The notes under the pieces are model-generated. The model did no database searches. It was given only the letters and a program-made list of their open reading frames with translations, and was not told where the DNA came from. Of a stretch of DNA of 64,000 bases, positions 49,680 through 58,700 are shown piece after piece. The DNA is taken from assembly GCA_033239525.1 (NCBI GenBank), contig BSYO01000005.1:25030519-25094518 (forward strand), in the 5' to 3' direction. The translations under genes and the position numbers were made by a program. Source of the DNA: Nepenthes gracilis (taxonomy: Eukaryota; Streptophyta; Magnoliopsida; Caryophyllales; Nepenthaceae). Numbering within the stretch: position 1 is the first letter of the stretch; the number at the start of each line of letters is the position of its first letter.

Positions 49680-51185
49680 ATGTCCACCGCGGTTTCACAA
49701 GCCGAACAAATCAGGTCGACCTGCACCAAGCTCCGCTCATCCATGGCGGAACTCCGCAACTCCATCCACCGCCCCGAGCAAGACACTAGACGGTCAGAAC
49801 ACACTTCGCTTCCTGTAGTTTCCTCTACGATGGCTTCCCATCCTTCCGTTTCTCTTCCTGCCATCTCTTCCCTCACTGGTTCCGTACCACCACCACCCGA
49901 TCCTCAAATCGCCATTTCTGCTCTCAGCCCCGAACAAATTTCAACTACACGTTTCTTGCCGTCTTCAACTTCATCCCCGATTTCGGCTTCCACCTTTGCA
50001 AATTTTCCTTACACTTCCATTACTTCGAGCACGGCGTCAGTACCATCGCCTGCTGCTCGAATCGTTTCCTGTTTCTCTACTATCACACCAATTCAAACCA
50101 CTCACACGGACATGTTCCCTCCCCTGAACCAAATCCACCTACCACAGCCTAACATATCCACCACTAAACCAATTCTCCCATCCCTCACTGAGAGTTGGCC
50201 GTCCGTGGCCCGAATCGAACAACAACAAAGCGACCAATTGGTTGTGAAATTGTCGGGTTTGGGTAGCCTTGGTGGAGATGATGAGACGCTGCAGCCGAAA
50301 GAATCGACCCTTGCTCAAGCATCTCTGTCCGTGAATTCCTTGGTTCTTCCAACGTTTGAGAAGAGCATGTTGGATTCTTGTGGACAACCCTTCTCGTGTG
50401 GAAAGAATCGACAATGGCTCCTCTACTCTCTGCATTGTCTTGCTCCATCACCTCGGTTCATTCCCTCTCGGTCCAACTGTAGCGCAGGACCGAGGTCCTA
50501 CTGTAGCTCAAGTCGGGATTCTTTCCATCTGCAACCACGAGCGCTGCACGCACCATCGTTTCTTCAACGACAAGTACTGCGCGCACCAAATTGGGGCATC
50601 GAGCAAAGTCTTATTAACCGGCAAGTTCACCCCCATGCCTTGACAATTGGACAGGTAAAATTGATAGTCACTCTAGCAGATGCACTGTCTATCCTTCCAC
50701 GGCTTCATCATGAAGCTTTTCTAGAAGGGGTGCACCTGGAGACAGCAACCCTATTTGATGACACTTCTTGGAAGATTTTGGTAGTTTGGGCCGAGGCCTC
50801 GGACGGAGCCACCAGACGTTGCAACCACCCAAACAACTTGCCGACTACATTTCAATTTACAATTGAATTACTGGTTGGGCGTTCATATAAGCACATATGT
50901 TTCCTGTTAGTGTTGCTTCTAATTGCCGAGAATCTTCTGTTTTGCTGGGATGTTTCTGTTCTGCCGCATGTTGCCCAATTAGTTTCAGTTGCCAATTCTT
51001 ATTGTGACCCTCCCTTTGTCTTTGAGATGTTACTACCAATCCCAAGTGTTAGGACGGGAATGACCTGGAAGACTGAGGAAGCAGTTGAGCTCTCGGAGTC
51101 AAAAATCGGGGTGGCCGCCTCTATATTTTTTTCATCCTTGCTGCAACCTGATTATGACAGAATCCCCCCTCAAAATGCAATATGA
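49680..51185 (+). CDS. Long ORF 1 of the young element, chimeric, unknown function
   Basis: 501 codons beginning MSTAVSQAEQIRSTCTKLRS, 78 nt after the 5' LTR, and ending in TGA at 51183-51185. Residues 1 to about 170 are rich in Ser, Thr and Pro. A hydrophobic stretch lies near residues 400-430. I recognise no gag motif and no host family. The frame is unbroken for 1.5 kb while the other retroelements here are riddled with stops, which argues that it is young or recently translated. ORF 2 follows in the same frame. It may be captured sequence of unknown origin, a remodelled gag, or a chance long frame; expression is untested. Confidence 0.5.
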   Translation: MSTAVSQAEQIRSTCTKLRSSMAELRNSIHRPEQDTRRSEHTSLPVVSSTMASHPSVSLPAISSLTGSVPPPPDPQIAISALSPEQISTTRFLPSSTSSPISASTFANFPYTSITSSTASVPSPAARIVSCFSTITPIQTTHTDMFPPLNQIHLPQPNISTTKPILPSLTESWPSVARIEQQQSDQLVVKLSGLGSLGGDDETLQPKESTLAQASLSVNSLVLPTFEKSMLDSCGQPFSCGKNRQWLLYSLHCLAPSPRFIPSRSNCSAGPRSYCSSSRDSFHLQPRALHAPSFLQRQVLRAPNWGIEQSLINRQVHPHALTIGQVKLIVTLADALSILPRLHHEAFLEGVHLETATLFDDTSWKILVVWAEASDGATRRCNHPNNLPTTFQFTIELLVGRSYKHICFLLVLLLIAENLLFCWDVSVLPHVAQLVSVANSYCDPPFVFEMLLPIPSVRTGMTWKTEEAVELSESKIGVAASIFFSSLLQPDYDRIPPQNAI

Positions 51186-51200
51186 CATTTCCCATCACTT

Positions 51201-52307
51201 GTGCTGCTTAAGTGGTGCGATGATGTGCAGACTGTCCCATGTCATGCTATTAGAGGCATGAGGAGCGACATTGATCCTGTGCACAATGTGCTGAACCTGT
51301 TGTGGAAACTAATACCCACTACTACTCTGGAAAAAAGGGGTTATCAGACGCTGTTGAGGTTTCTCCTCTTAAATAAAATATGTTGGTTGGAAAAATGCAA
51401 ATACATCTGTGTCCATGGTGGTGGTGTGGTTGCATTCCAGATTGTAAAATGTATACACAATTTTATTCATCAAATGGAGAGAATTGTATTAATGGCTTCC
51501 TTTCAGCTATACAAAGGCATTGCAGAATTTATGCAGGGGGTTGCCTTCCAGAAGAACTTGCAGTTGGATTATATTGATTTATACATTATACAGTGGCCAG
51601 TAAGGAAGAAGAAGAATTTTATAACTTCTGAGCTCGAAAACACCATTCCGGTTGATATTCCGAGTACCTGGAAGACTATGAAAGCAGTCTATGATTCCGG
51701 AAAGGCAAAAGTACTCGATATAAGTAAATTGTACATGAAGGAACTCGGGGAATTGCTAGCAATTGCTCGTGTTCCTCCTGCTATCAACCGAGCCCAATGC
51801 CATCCATCCTGGCAGCAGAACAAGCCACATGAGTTCCAATCCCCTGTCTTCGTCAGGGCTAAAGAAAGAAGTACGGAGGTTGCATATTTAGAAGATATGT
51901 ATGAAAGAAAAAGGGAACACAAGAAAGTTCATGTAAGATGGTTTTTAATGCTGACAGTTAAGATTTTTAATATTGATACAAATGTGGTACAAGAAACTGG
52001 GAGAACTAGAAACGTTAGAGAGCAGCAATACTTCTTGAAAATCCATTCTGGGACTGAACACGGGAAAAAAACTACCTATGAGCAATTGTGCCAAGACATC
52101 ACCTACTATATGTCTGGCAGGGGCTTGTTTCTACCTTTAAATGTAGAAAAAGCTGTCTTCATAGAGGTTTGCTCTCAAAGCACTCACCCAATTCACAGCC
52201 ACCGACCCGATTGCTGCGTGACCCTCCATTTTTTCATCGGCCCAGTTAAATCGACATTTATCAAGCGGCTTAATCTGTCTTCATGGTGCCTCTCGGCGTG
52301 TGGATAG
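51201..52307 (+). CDS. Long ORF 2 of the young element with aldo-keto reductase and BAH-like fragments
   Basis: A frame open from 51186, in phase with ORF 1 after a single TGA. Its first codons are not ATG (51201 is GTG), so translation would need readthrough or an internal Met. Residues 117-212 (counted from 51201) match plant AKR4C-type NADPH-dependent aldo-keto reductases: LQLDYIDLYIIQWPV, VDIPSTWKTMKAVYDSGKAK, ARVPPAINRAQCHPSWQQ. Residues 213-249 resemble a BAH-domain protein: AYLEDMYERKREHKKVHVRW. The junction is abrupt. The catalytic His of the AKR motif IHWP is Gln. Only about a third of an AKR is present, without the N-terminal Asp/Tyr or the C-terminal cofactor site, so no reductase activity is expected. 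Confidence 0.6.
   Translation: MLLKWCDDVQTVPCHAIRGMRSDIDPVHNVLNLLWKLIPTTTLEKRGYQTLLRFLLLNKICWLEKCKYICVHGGGVVAFQIVKCIHNFIHQMERIVLMASFQLYKGIAEFMQGVAFQKNLQLDYIDLYIIQWPVRKKKNFITSELENTIPVDIPSTWKTMKAVYDSGKAKVLDISKLYMKELGELLAIARVPPAINRAQCHPSWQQNKPHEFQSPVFVRAKERSTEVAYLEDMYERKREHKKVHVRWFLMLTVKIFNIDTNVVQETGRTRNVREQQYFLKIHSGTEHGKKTTYEQLCQDITYYMSGRGLFLPLNVEKAVFIEVCSQSTHPIHSHRPDCCVTLHFFIGPVKSTFIKRLNLSSWCLSACG
51549..51836 (+). pseudogene. Captured aldo-keto reductase (AKR4C-like) fragment
   Basis: About 96 codons from LQLDYIDLYI to the segment after HPSWQQ, uninterrupted by introns or stops. Plant AKR4C enzymes reduce aldehydes and ketones with NADPH; this piece is the middle of the barrel only. Changes at key points: IHWP to IQWP, and GVSNFS to DISKLY. 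The absence of introns would fit capture from a spliced transcript if the parent gene has an intron here. Confidence 0.75.
51837..51947 (+). pseudogene. Captured BAH-domain-like fragment
   Basis: Directly follows the AKR piece in frame. VFVRAKERSTEVAYLEDMYE followed by KKVHVRWF resembles the first strands of plant BAH (bromo-adjacent homology) chromatin proteins, which typically read VxVxAEExKRLVAYLEDMYE and VxVRWFH. After residue 249 the match stops. It is a short piece, so the call is moderate. Confidence 0.5.
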
Positions 52308-52851
52308 GGGAGCCGTCTGCTCTCTCGGTGGAATGAGGTGGGGGTCTCGAGCGGTTGGCATACAATGCAGATTCCAAAAGGGGACGCTATTACTACCCTG
52401 TTGAACATATGATGGTGGGGCCGAGGAGGTGGCTGTTGGTTATGATGAAAACGGAAGGCTATGGCTTCTGGGTATCGCAAATTTCAATCCTTCTTTGGAG
52501 ACGCTCATGGATCTTCAATCTCTCACCACTCTGTTGATAGCTTGGTTTATTCTTGGATCTTCTTTGGGTATTACTGGCCACCGCTTGAAAACGAGTTAAC
52601 ATGGACATTTGCAATAATGAGCCCTTCGTCGTTGCATCCTATTCGGATCTCAAGACCTCCAAGGAAGATGTAGTTCTTGCTCCAAGGTCTGCGTAGGCGT
52701 GGCGCACCCTTGATTCGGAAGGCAATCATGAGTAAGAGTCCTGTGGTTTGTGCATGACTTGCATCATTGCATGTGTCACAGACGGGTGACTGGATGGGAT
52801 CAACGGACCACCGGGGAGAGTTGTTGCGAGTCTCATCCGGGCCCCCTCTTG

Positions 52852-52890
52852 TTCAACCTTGAGGACAAGGTTGTTTTGAAGGAGCGGACA
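52852..52890 (+). pseudogene. Ty3/gypsy pol C-terminal remnant
   Basis: FNLEDKVVLKER, the usual last residues of pol in a group of plant Ty3/gypsy elements, directly before the 3' LTR. It shows that the element derives from a gypsy parent whose body was replaced. Confidence 0.65.
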
Positions 52891-52891
52891 A

Positions 52892-53348
52892 TGTTACGAA
52901 CCTTTAATTTTTTTCTTTTCTCATTTTTTCCTTGGTTTGTTTGGTTTGTTGTCTTTAGAGAATTCCGTTCCTGGTTCCCCGTTTTCTGTTACAAGACCCC
53001 CGTCCCCGTCCCGTATGTAGTTGCTGTTACACGTGAATGGAGGCAAGGAAGTGGTTAGAGCCCTTCCCGTCCCGTGGAAGATTTTCTCGTTTCCCGTTTT
53101 CCCAATTTCCCGTTCCCGTATATACCTTTGTTGCCACTGTTCTGAGAAAGAAAAGGAATTAACACTTAATTTTCTCTCTCTCTCTCTTGGGTCTCCCTCT
53201 CCTCTCTGTCTTCTCTCCCGATTCCCCTCTCCCTGTTTCCCACTTTTCCCTCCTTTCCCACCAAATTCTCCCGTCTCCCTCCTCTGCATATCTCCCCTTC
53301 CGTTGCATCTTTATCATCAACGCCGGCGACAACATGGAGTTTGTATCA
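52892..53348 (+). repeat. 3' LTR of the young element
   Basis: TGTTACGAACC to GTTTGTATCA, 457 bp, colinear with the 5' LTR without gaps. Confidence 0.95.
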
Positions 53349-53353
53349 CATAA
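53349..53353. other. Target-site duplication, right (cataa)
   Basis: Second copy of the 5-bp duplication. Confidence 0.9.
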
Positions 53354-54100
53354 GCTAAGGAGCAAGTCTATTAAATCCCAGCATCAAGGAGCTTGACACA
53401 ATTTGAATGGGACATGAATTTTCTTTTTTCGTTATCCTTCAAAACTTTCTATACTTGTGCAATTTGAAAATAATGAGAGATATAATCTTTTATAAATTAA
53501 GAGAAGACCATTCTCAAATTATCAAAATATTTATTTTTTCTATCCAAAAAATAAAAATAACTTGAACAGGCATATCCATTTAAAAAATTCTCTTTAATTA
53601 ATTATAAATAATTAATATATTTAAATTAATTATATAGAATTGTATCATTTAATTATCATTAAAAATATATGTCAAATCATGCAAGATATTTTTTAAACAT
53701 TCTTTCACATAACCCATATGGCAATAATATTTATTAAAAAATTAAGATAAATTTTAGGTATACAATATTTTAATCGTTTAGTAGTTCAGACAGTATAATA
53801 ATATAATTAAGTAATTAACAAATGTAAGTCATAATAATTTTATATTATTATATGAAATGATTTTTTTATAAATTACAACACTTACAAATCACATGACCAG
53901 AATATCAAATGAGAAATCTCCATATGTCCAAAAATAATATCTTAGTAAAAGGATATTTCTATTATTATTAATCTATAACATTGAGCTTGAATAATATAAA
54001 AAAAAAAGAGACACCAGAAACATATTATATGAGATCTTGAATGTTAAAAGTAATATTATAATTTATAATCATATTATAGGTAATGATAAAAGCCTATATT
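53354..54100. other. AT-rich region, possible copia LTR remnant
   Basis: Lies 3' of the copia pol (read on the minus strand), where its LTR should be. 53509-53646 resembles 63075-63213 (cttgaacaggcatatcc / cttgaatagacatatct and ttaattataaataattaat in both), so a dispersed repeat is likely. LTR ends were not resolved. Confidence 0.35.
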
Positions 54101-54109
54101 GTTATCCAT

Positions 54110-55650
54110 AGGAGTATTTGGTGATAAACTCTTAGTTAATAGATCTATAATTATAAATTTGATATTAATATATTCTATTGATACTTTTTATTTTTAAATT
54201 TTACTTTAATGGCAATATACTTACTTTTCATATGTTTAATATTCTTTAAATACTTATGGTTTTTGAAAAGAAAACTACTATAAAATTATTATAATAAATT
54301 TTTAGCAGCTTGATTATACTATCAACAATACAAAATCTCAAAATAAAATTTCATGGATATAATGTAAATATAATAATTTTAGAGCATGTCATAAACTTCA
54401 CTTTAATTTTAGACATAACAATTATAGATTCCTATATATTTCCCAATGAAATTGCAGCTCCAACCAAATGGAGGACATATTCAGATATTAACTTTCTTGT
54501 ATCTATACATCTACCTTAGTTTGAATCTAAATATCTTGTTACCTCTATATGATATGACATTAACAAATAGACTTCTGATTCTTGCTCCATCGCAAGTATT
54601 TCATTACTTTATTTTAGGCCTTCAAATGATCTATGCTAGGGTTACTCTATATTTTTTAAACATATCAATTGTAAAATTTATATCTGATCTAGTGTAGATT
54701 TGTACATATATGAAGTTTTCCAAAACAGACGCATAAAAAATGCCCTTAATTCAATTTCATTTTTATTCATTTTAAAGGTGTTATAGTAAACTAAACTTAT
54801 TACTTTTTTAGATTAAAGTAATATTGGCTATATAATTCTATATTCCAAATATCTTTAGAATTTTCTTGATATATCATTTTTAAGATAACACTAACAATTT
54901 ATGTGATTTTTCTTAAAATATTTTTATTTTACTATATAAGTTATTTCACCAATATCTTTTATATCAAAATCTTTAAAAAGATAGCTATCAGTCTAATATA
55001 ACAATTTATTTATAGTCAATATTATCAACATATAAAACTAGAAATATAAATTTTTTTCCACTAACATTTAACTATATGCACTCATCAACGATATTTTCTA
55101 TAAAATTGAATGATGAAATGGTATTGCTCAACTTAAAGTTACTATTATCGTGAGGCTTTTATAAGTCCATATTTTTAATTTACAAACTAAATTTTTCTAT
55201 CCTTCATCCAAGAATCCTTCAAATTGTTTCATATGCACATTTTCATTTAAGTTACCCATTTAGTAAAGCAGTTATTACATCAATTACATGTTTTTCCAAA
55301 GCCATAATGTGCAACTAATATTAGTATAATTCTTAAAGAGTTCTTAAAAAATGGAGAAAAGTCTTCTTATAATTAATACCTTCTCTTTAAGTTTAACCTT
55401 TGACTATAATTTTAGGTTTGTATCAATAAATATTGGTCATTTAAACTATGTTTGATCTTAAATATTTATTTATAACTAACTGTTCTATAACTATTAGGCA
55501 ATTTGATGAGATTTCTGACTTTGTTATGTGTGATTGGTTTTAACCCATCTTTATTACATCAATTCATTTAGAAGAATTATCAAAAAATAAATGGAAGGTT
55601 CCAAAAATAGAAATATAAATTTTGACAGTATTCCTTAAGACAGTAAAACT
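54110..55650 (-). pseudogene. Ty1/copia pol remnant (RT and RNase H)
   Basis: Minus-strand text in shifting frames, from high to low coordinates: VRNLIKLPN, FKIKH (55440-55590); DVITALLNG, HMKQFEGFLDEG (about 55200-55290); ENIVDECI, VSGKKFIFLVLYVDNI, the RT active site with YVDN in place of YVDD (about 55005-55100); FDIKDIGEITY (about 54935-54975); RSDINFTIDMF and EVTRYLDSN, DTRKLISEYVLHLVGAAIS (54440-54700); VDSIIKLLKIYYN and VVFFSK (54210-54330). This order is the RT to RNase H part of Ty1/copia. Many stops; ancient. Confidence 0.8.
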
Positions 55651-56732
55651 TTTATTTTGATTTGAGATTTGTGTGTAAGGAATCCGTGTATTGTATCAGA
55701 AACAAAAACGTTAGAGTTTAAATTAAACTATCAAGTATTAGAGAGAACTTTAATTAGATTTAATTTAAAATAAATATAAGCCAAATACTTACATTTTTTT
55801 TCAAACTGAGCATTTATTGGACAACAATTTTTTTTTAAAAGCATTTTAATTTTTTATAAAAATGACATAGTCACAAATTTCTTTCTTTTGAGTCCTTGCA
55901 TCAGAGTAGAACTTATTTTTCTTTGATAGTCCAACTTTAATACTTTTTTTCCCCCTTGCTATCATGGCCTATTATATTTATTGAGTATTTTTCTTGTTGT
56001 TGAACTCTTTCATCTTCTTAAACCAACATGTTATACGATTTATTTATATTCAACTTATCGTTACAGTATTGTAATAAATTTATTCATAATAAATTAAATA
56101 ATGAAGAATCTGTTTATATTCATACCAAGGGTTTTAAATTTTATAGCCAAATTAGTCATTTTAGGGATATGTTAATGCATTTTTTGGGTATCATCAAATT
56201 TCATGATGATAAATTTTGTTATTAACATCCCCACAATGGATTTATTGTAGATTGAAAATAATTTACAATAGTTTTTAATAAATTCTTAATATTTATAATT
56301 TTATAAAGCATGGAGTTAATATTACTTGTCTTGATTATTTACATAAATATTATATTTATTCTGTTTGATTTTTTCATGATTTAAAATATAATTTTTCTTT
56401 CTCACTACTTGTGTTAGTAATTATAATGGGTTTTTCATATTGTAGTGTCAAATCAATATTTAGAACACTAAGTTGAAATTGGCTTGCTCAAATCAATCAA
56501 AAAATTAGTTTTGTTAAATATCATAACAGAAAAAACATGAGAATGTTGCAAAATTAGAATAGATTTTGTAGTAAATTACTTAATATTAATCCTTCACACC
56601 AGATTACCTAGAAGTGCTTGCTCAAAGTTACTTAAAAGAAAGTGTCCATCTCCCTAAGGGAATTGAAGTTCGACACTTAAAAAAGAGCCGGGTAGTTTTC
56701 ACTGAAATTTACTTTGAGAGTCGCAACGCACT
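55651..56732. other. AT-rich region, possibly the rest of the copia element
   Basis: The copia integrase, protease and gag would lie here on the minus strand, but I could not identify them. 56580-56732 is less AT-rich and is interrupted by the solo LTR insertion. No gene supported. Confidence 0.35.
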
Positions 56733-56854
56733 TGTTCTGTAATGCTCGGATATTTTATAAAGGAGATTGAAATTTAACTTGGATAAAATTAGACTAATTT
56801 CGTATAAAAATAAAATAAAATAATATAATATATATGTGTGTATATATATATAAC

Positions 56855-56889
<35 letters not shown>

Positions 56890-57084
56890 TGAAAAACAAA
56901 CCCTCCCCAATGCCACCTCACCTTTCCTCTCGAAGCTTCTTCTCTGCGTTCGCCGTCCCCACTTCCTCTTTCTCTCCCTCTCCTTCTCGCGCTCGCAACG
57001 GCCTCTGCAGAAAACCGTTCGAATCTGCCACATCGGCCTAACGCCCGATTCCTCCTGCTCCCTCACCGTTTCGTCTCCATGGTC

Positions 57085-57092
57085 TATATAAT
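57085..57092 (+). promoter_or_regulatory. TATA box in the solo LTR
   Basis: tatataat within catggtctatataatccgag, in the GC-rich segment about 350 bp from the LTR start. Plausible pol II promoter of the LTR. Confidence 0.45.
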
Positions 57093-57240
57093 CCGAGCGC
57101 TGGTGTGTGTATGCGGACGAGTGGAAAGGCAGAGAAGTGATGCTGTGAGGATGAGCCAAGAGAGATTGGTGCTTCGGGAAGCCATTTCTGAGGCGTCTTC
57201 TTCCATCGCCGTGGTCGATTTCGCTGTTGTGCCGTGCCTG

Positions 57241-57330
57241 GTTGCTGTCGTCGACCCTGCTGCCGTTGCTGTCGTCGACCCTGCTGCCGTTGCCGTCGTC
57301 GACCCTGCTGCCGTTGCCGTCATCGATTGG
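57241..57330. repeat. 24-bp tandem repeat, 3.75 units
   Basis: Unit gttgctgtcgtcgaccctgc plus tgcc at 57241, 57265 and 57289, with a partial diverged unit at 57313. Because 24 is a multiple of 3, both strands show repeat peptides (VDPAAVAV on plus, GSTTATAA on minus), but no protein is supported. Confidence 0.9.
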
Positions 57331-58189
57331 TTCCGAAGCCACCATCACAAATCCGAACCGAACACTTCAGTTAAAGCCGTCGCCGCCATTTGCTGAGGCC
57401 GCCGTTGACGTTTCTGTTGAGCCGAAGCCAAAGCTGCCATCGCAAACCCTAGCCGTCTCTCCAGGCAAGTGAATTCCGTTTACTGTCATTTCTCCTCTGT
57501 TTGCAAGTGATCCCTTACGATCCTTTCTCCTGTGTTTGCAAGCGTTCATCTACTGTCAATTTTATTCGAATTTCAAGTGAATCATCAAATCCCTCTTCCC
57601 TCCTCTGTATTTTGGTGTTGTGCTGCTCGATCTGTTTCCCTCTCTCTCTAATTTCACCAGCGGTGATTTCGGGTTGTGTGTGTGGTCAGTGAGAAATTGA
57701 TGAGAGAGAAGGGTTATTAAACCTGTTTTGTGACCGGTTTTGTGGGTCGAGGAAACAGAGCTTCGAAGAAATTTGAAGTGAAGGGTTCATGGAGTCCGAG
57801 AGTAAATTGGTGGTATATTGTTGTGCATATGTATATATATATATTATTGTATTCGGTATGAAATTGTGGCTATGTGGGTGTTTGAAGCAGTATAGGCCGG
57901 TTCTGTGTACAGTGCTCTGTGTGTGCTGTAGGATGGAAAAGCAGCTGAGCTGCTGTGTGTGCGTATGTGGGTCATGTTCTGTGTGTGGTGTGTGAAACAG
58001 CAGAGCTGCTGTGTGGCCGTGTGTGTGTGTGTGTGTGCGTAGAAGCAGCCGGAGCTGTGTGTAATGGTCGGCGTGGCAGACGGCCGGTGTGAACGATGGA
58101 GTTGGTCGGCGGTGGTGATCGGTGGAGTGGGTGTGAGCAGCAGAAAGCTGTGTGCGTGTGTTGGTGGGCTTGAGTGAGTGTGTGTGTTT

Positions 58190-58600
58190 AGTGGGCCAGA
58201 ATGTGTTTGGTGTGTGTTGGGCTGGGCCCCAGTATGTGCGTGTGTGGTGGAGTGTGTGAGTTGTGTGTGATTGGGCCTTGAGCCCAATGTGTGTGTGTGT
58301 GCGTTGAGTGAGTGTGTTGGGTTGAGCCCAATGTGTGTGTGTGAGCTGGGCCGGGCCCAGGGTGGCCAAGTGTGTGTGTACGTGAGAGTGTTGGGCTGGG
58401 CCCAAGTGTGTATGCATATGTGTGTAAGTGGATGTGTGTGTTAGTGTATTGGGCTGGGCAGAATTGGTCTCATTATGTGATTAATATAAATTTGGGCTGA
58501 GCCAGAATAGGTATGATGTGTGTTGGGCTGGGGCCAGTGTGCTGTTATAGAATGATAGTAGACGTGAGTTAAGTGGGTATATTAGTGGGCCATTGTTGGG
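58190..58600. repeat. TG-rich tract with about ten tgggc/gggccca motifs
   Basis: Within (TG)-rich DNA the words tgggctgggccc, tgggccttgagccca, tgggttgagccca and ctgggccgggccca recur every 20-60 bp. In plant promoters tgggcc/ggccca are site II elements bound by TCP factors. Here they may be regulatory or simply part of a degenerate minisatellite. Confidence 0.6.
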
Positions 58601-58639
58601 TTGAAAATTAAAAATGGTGAACATGTATATGTGTTATGA

Positions 58640-58678
<39 letters not shown>

Positions 58679-58700
58679 TATATATATATAAATATATATA
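58640..58700. repeat. (AT)n microsatellite in the solo LTR
   Basis: About 60 bp of nearly pure AT dinucleotides with two interruptions. Confidence 0.9.

Larger units (their letters stand above)
49146..53348 (+). mobile_element. Young non-autonomous LTR retrotransposon carrying host-gene fragments
   Basis: 4203 bp with LTRs 49146-49602 and 52892-53348 (both 457 bp, about a dozen mismatches by eye, no net length change) and a perfect 5-bp target duplication cataa (49141-49145 and 53349-53353). After the 5' LTR comes a primer-site-like tggtgctttcattgagag. Before the 3' LTR, NLEDKVVLKER is the usual end of a Ty3/gypsy pol. The interior has no gag, RT or integrase. It holds a long plus-strand frame with pieces of an aldo-keto reductase and a BAH-like protein. 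This resembles maize Bs1, the classic LTR element that picked up cellular genes. Movement would need a helper element. Confidence 0.9.

Noticed and set aside
57686..58417. 243-codon minus-strand frame full of His-Thr repeats
   Set aside because: It is the complement of a TG-rich tract inside the solo LTR; low complexity and no start context or domain.
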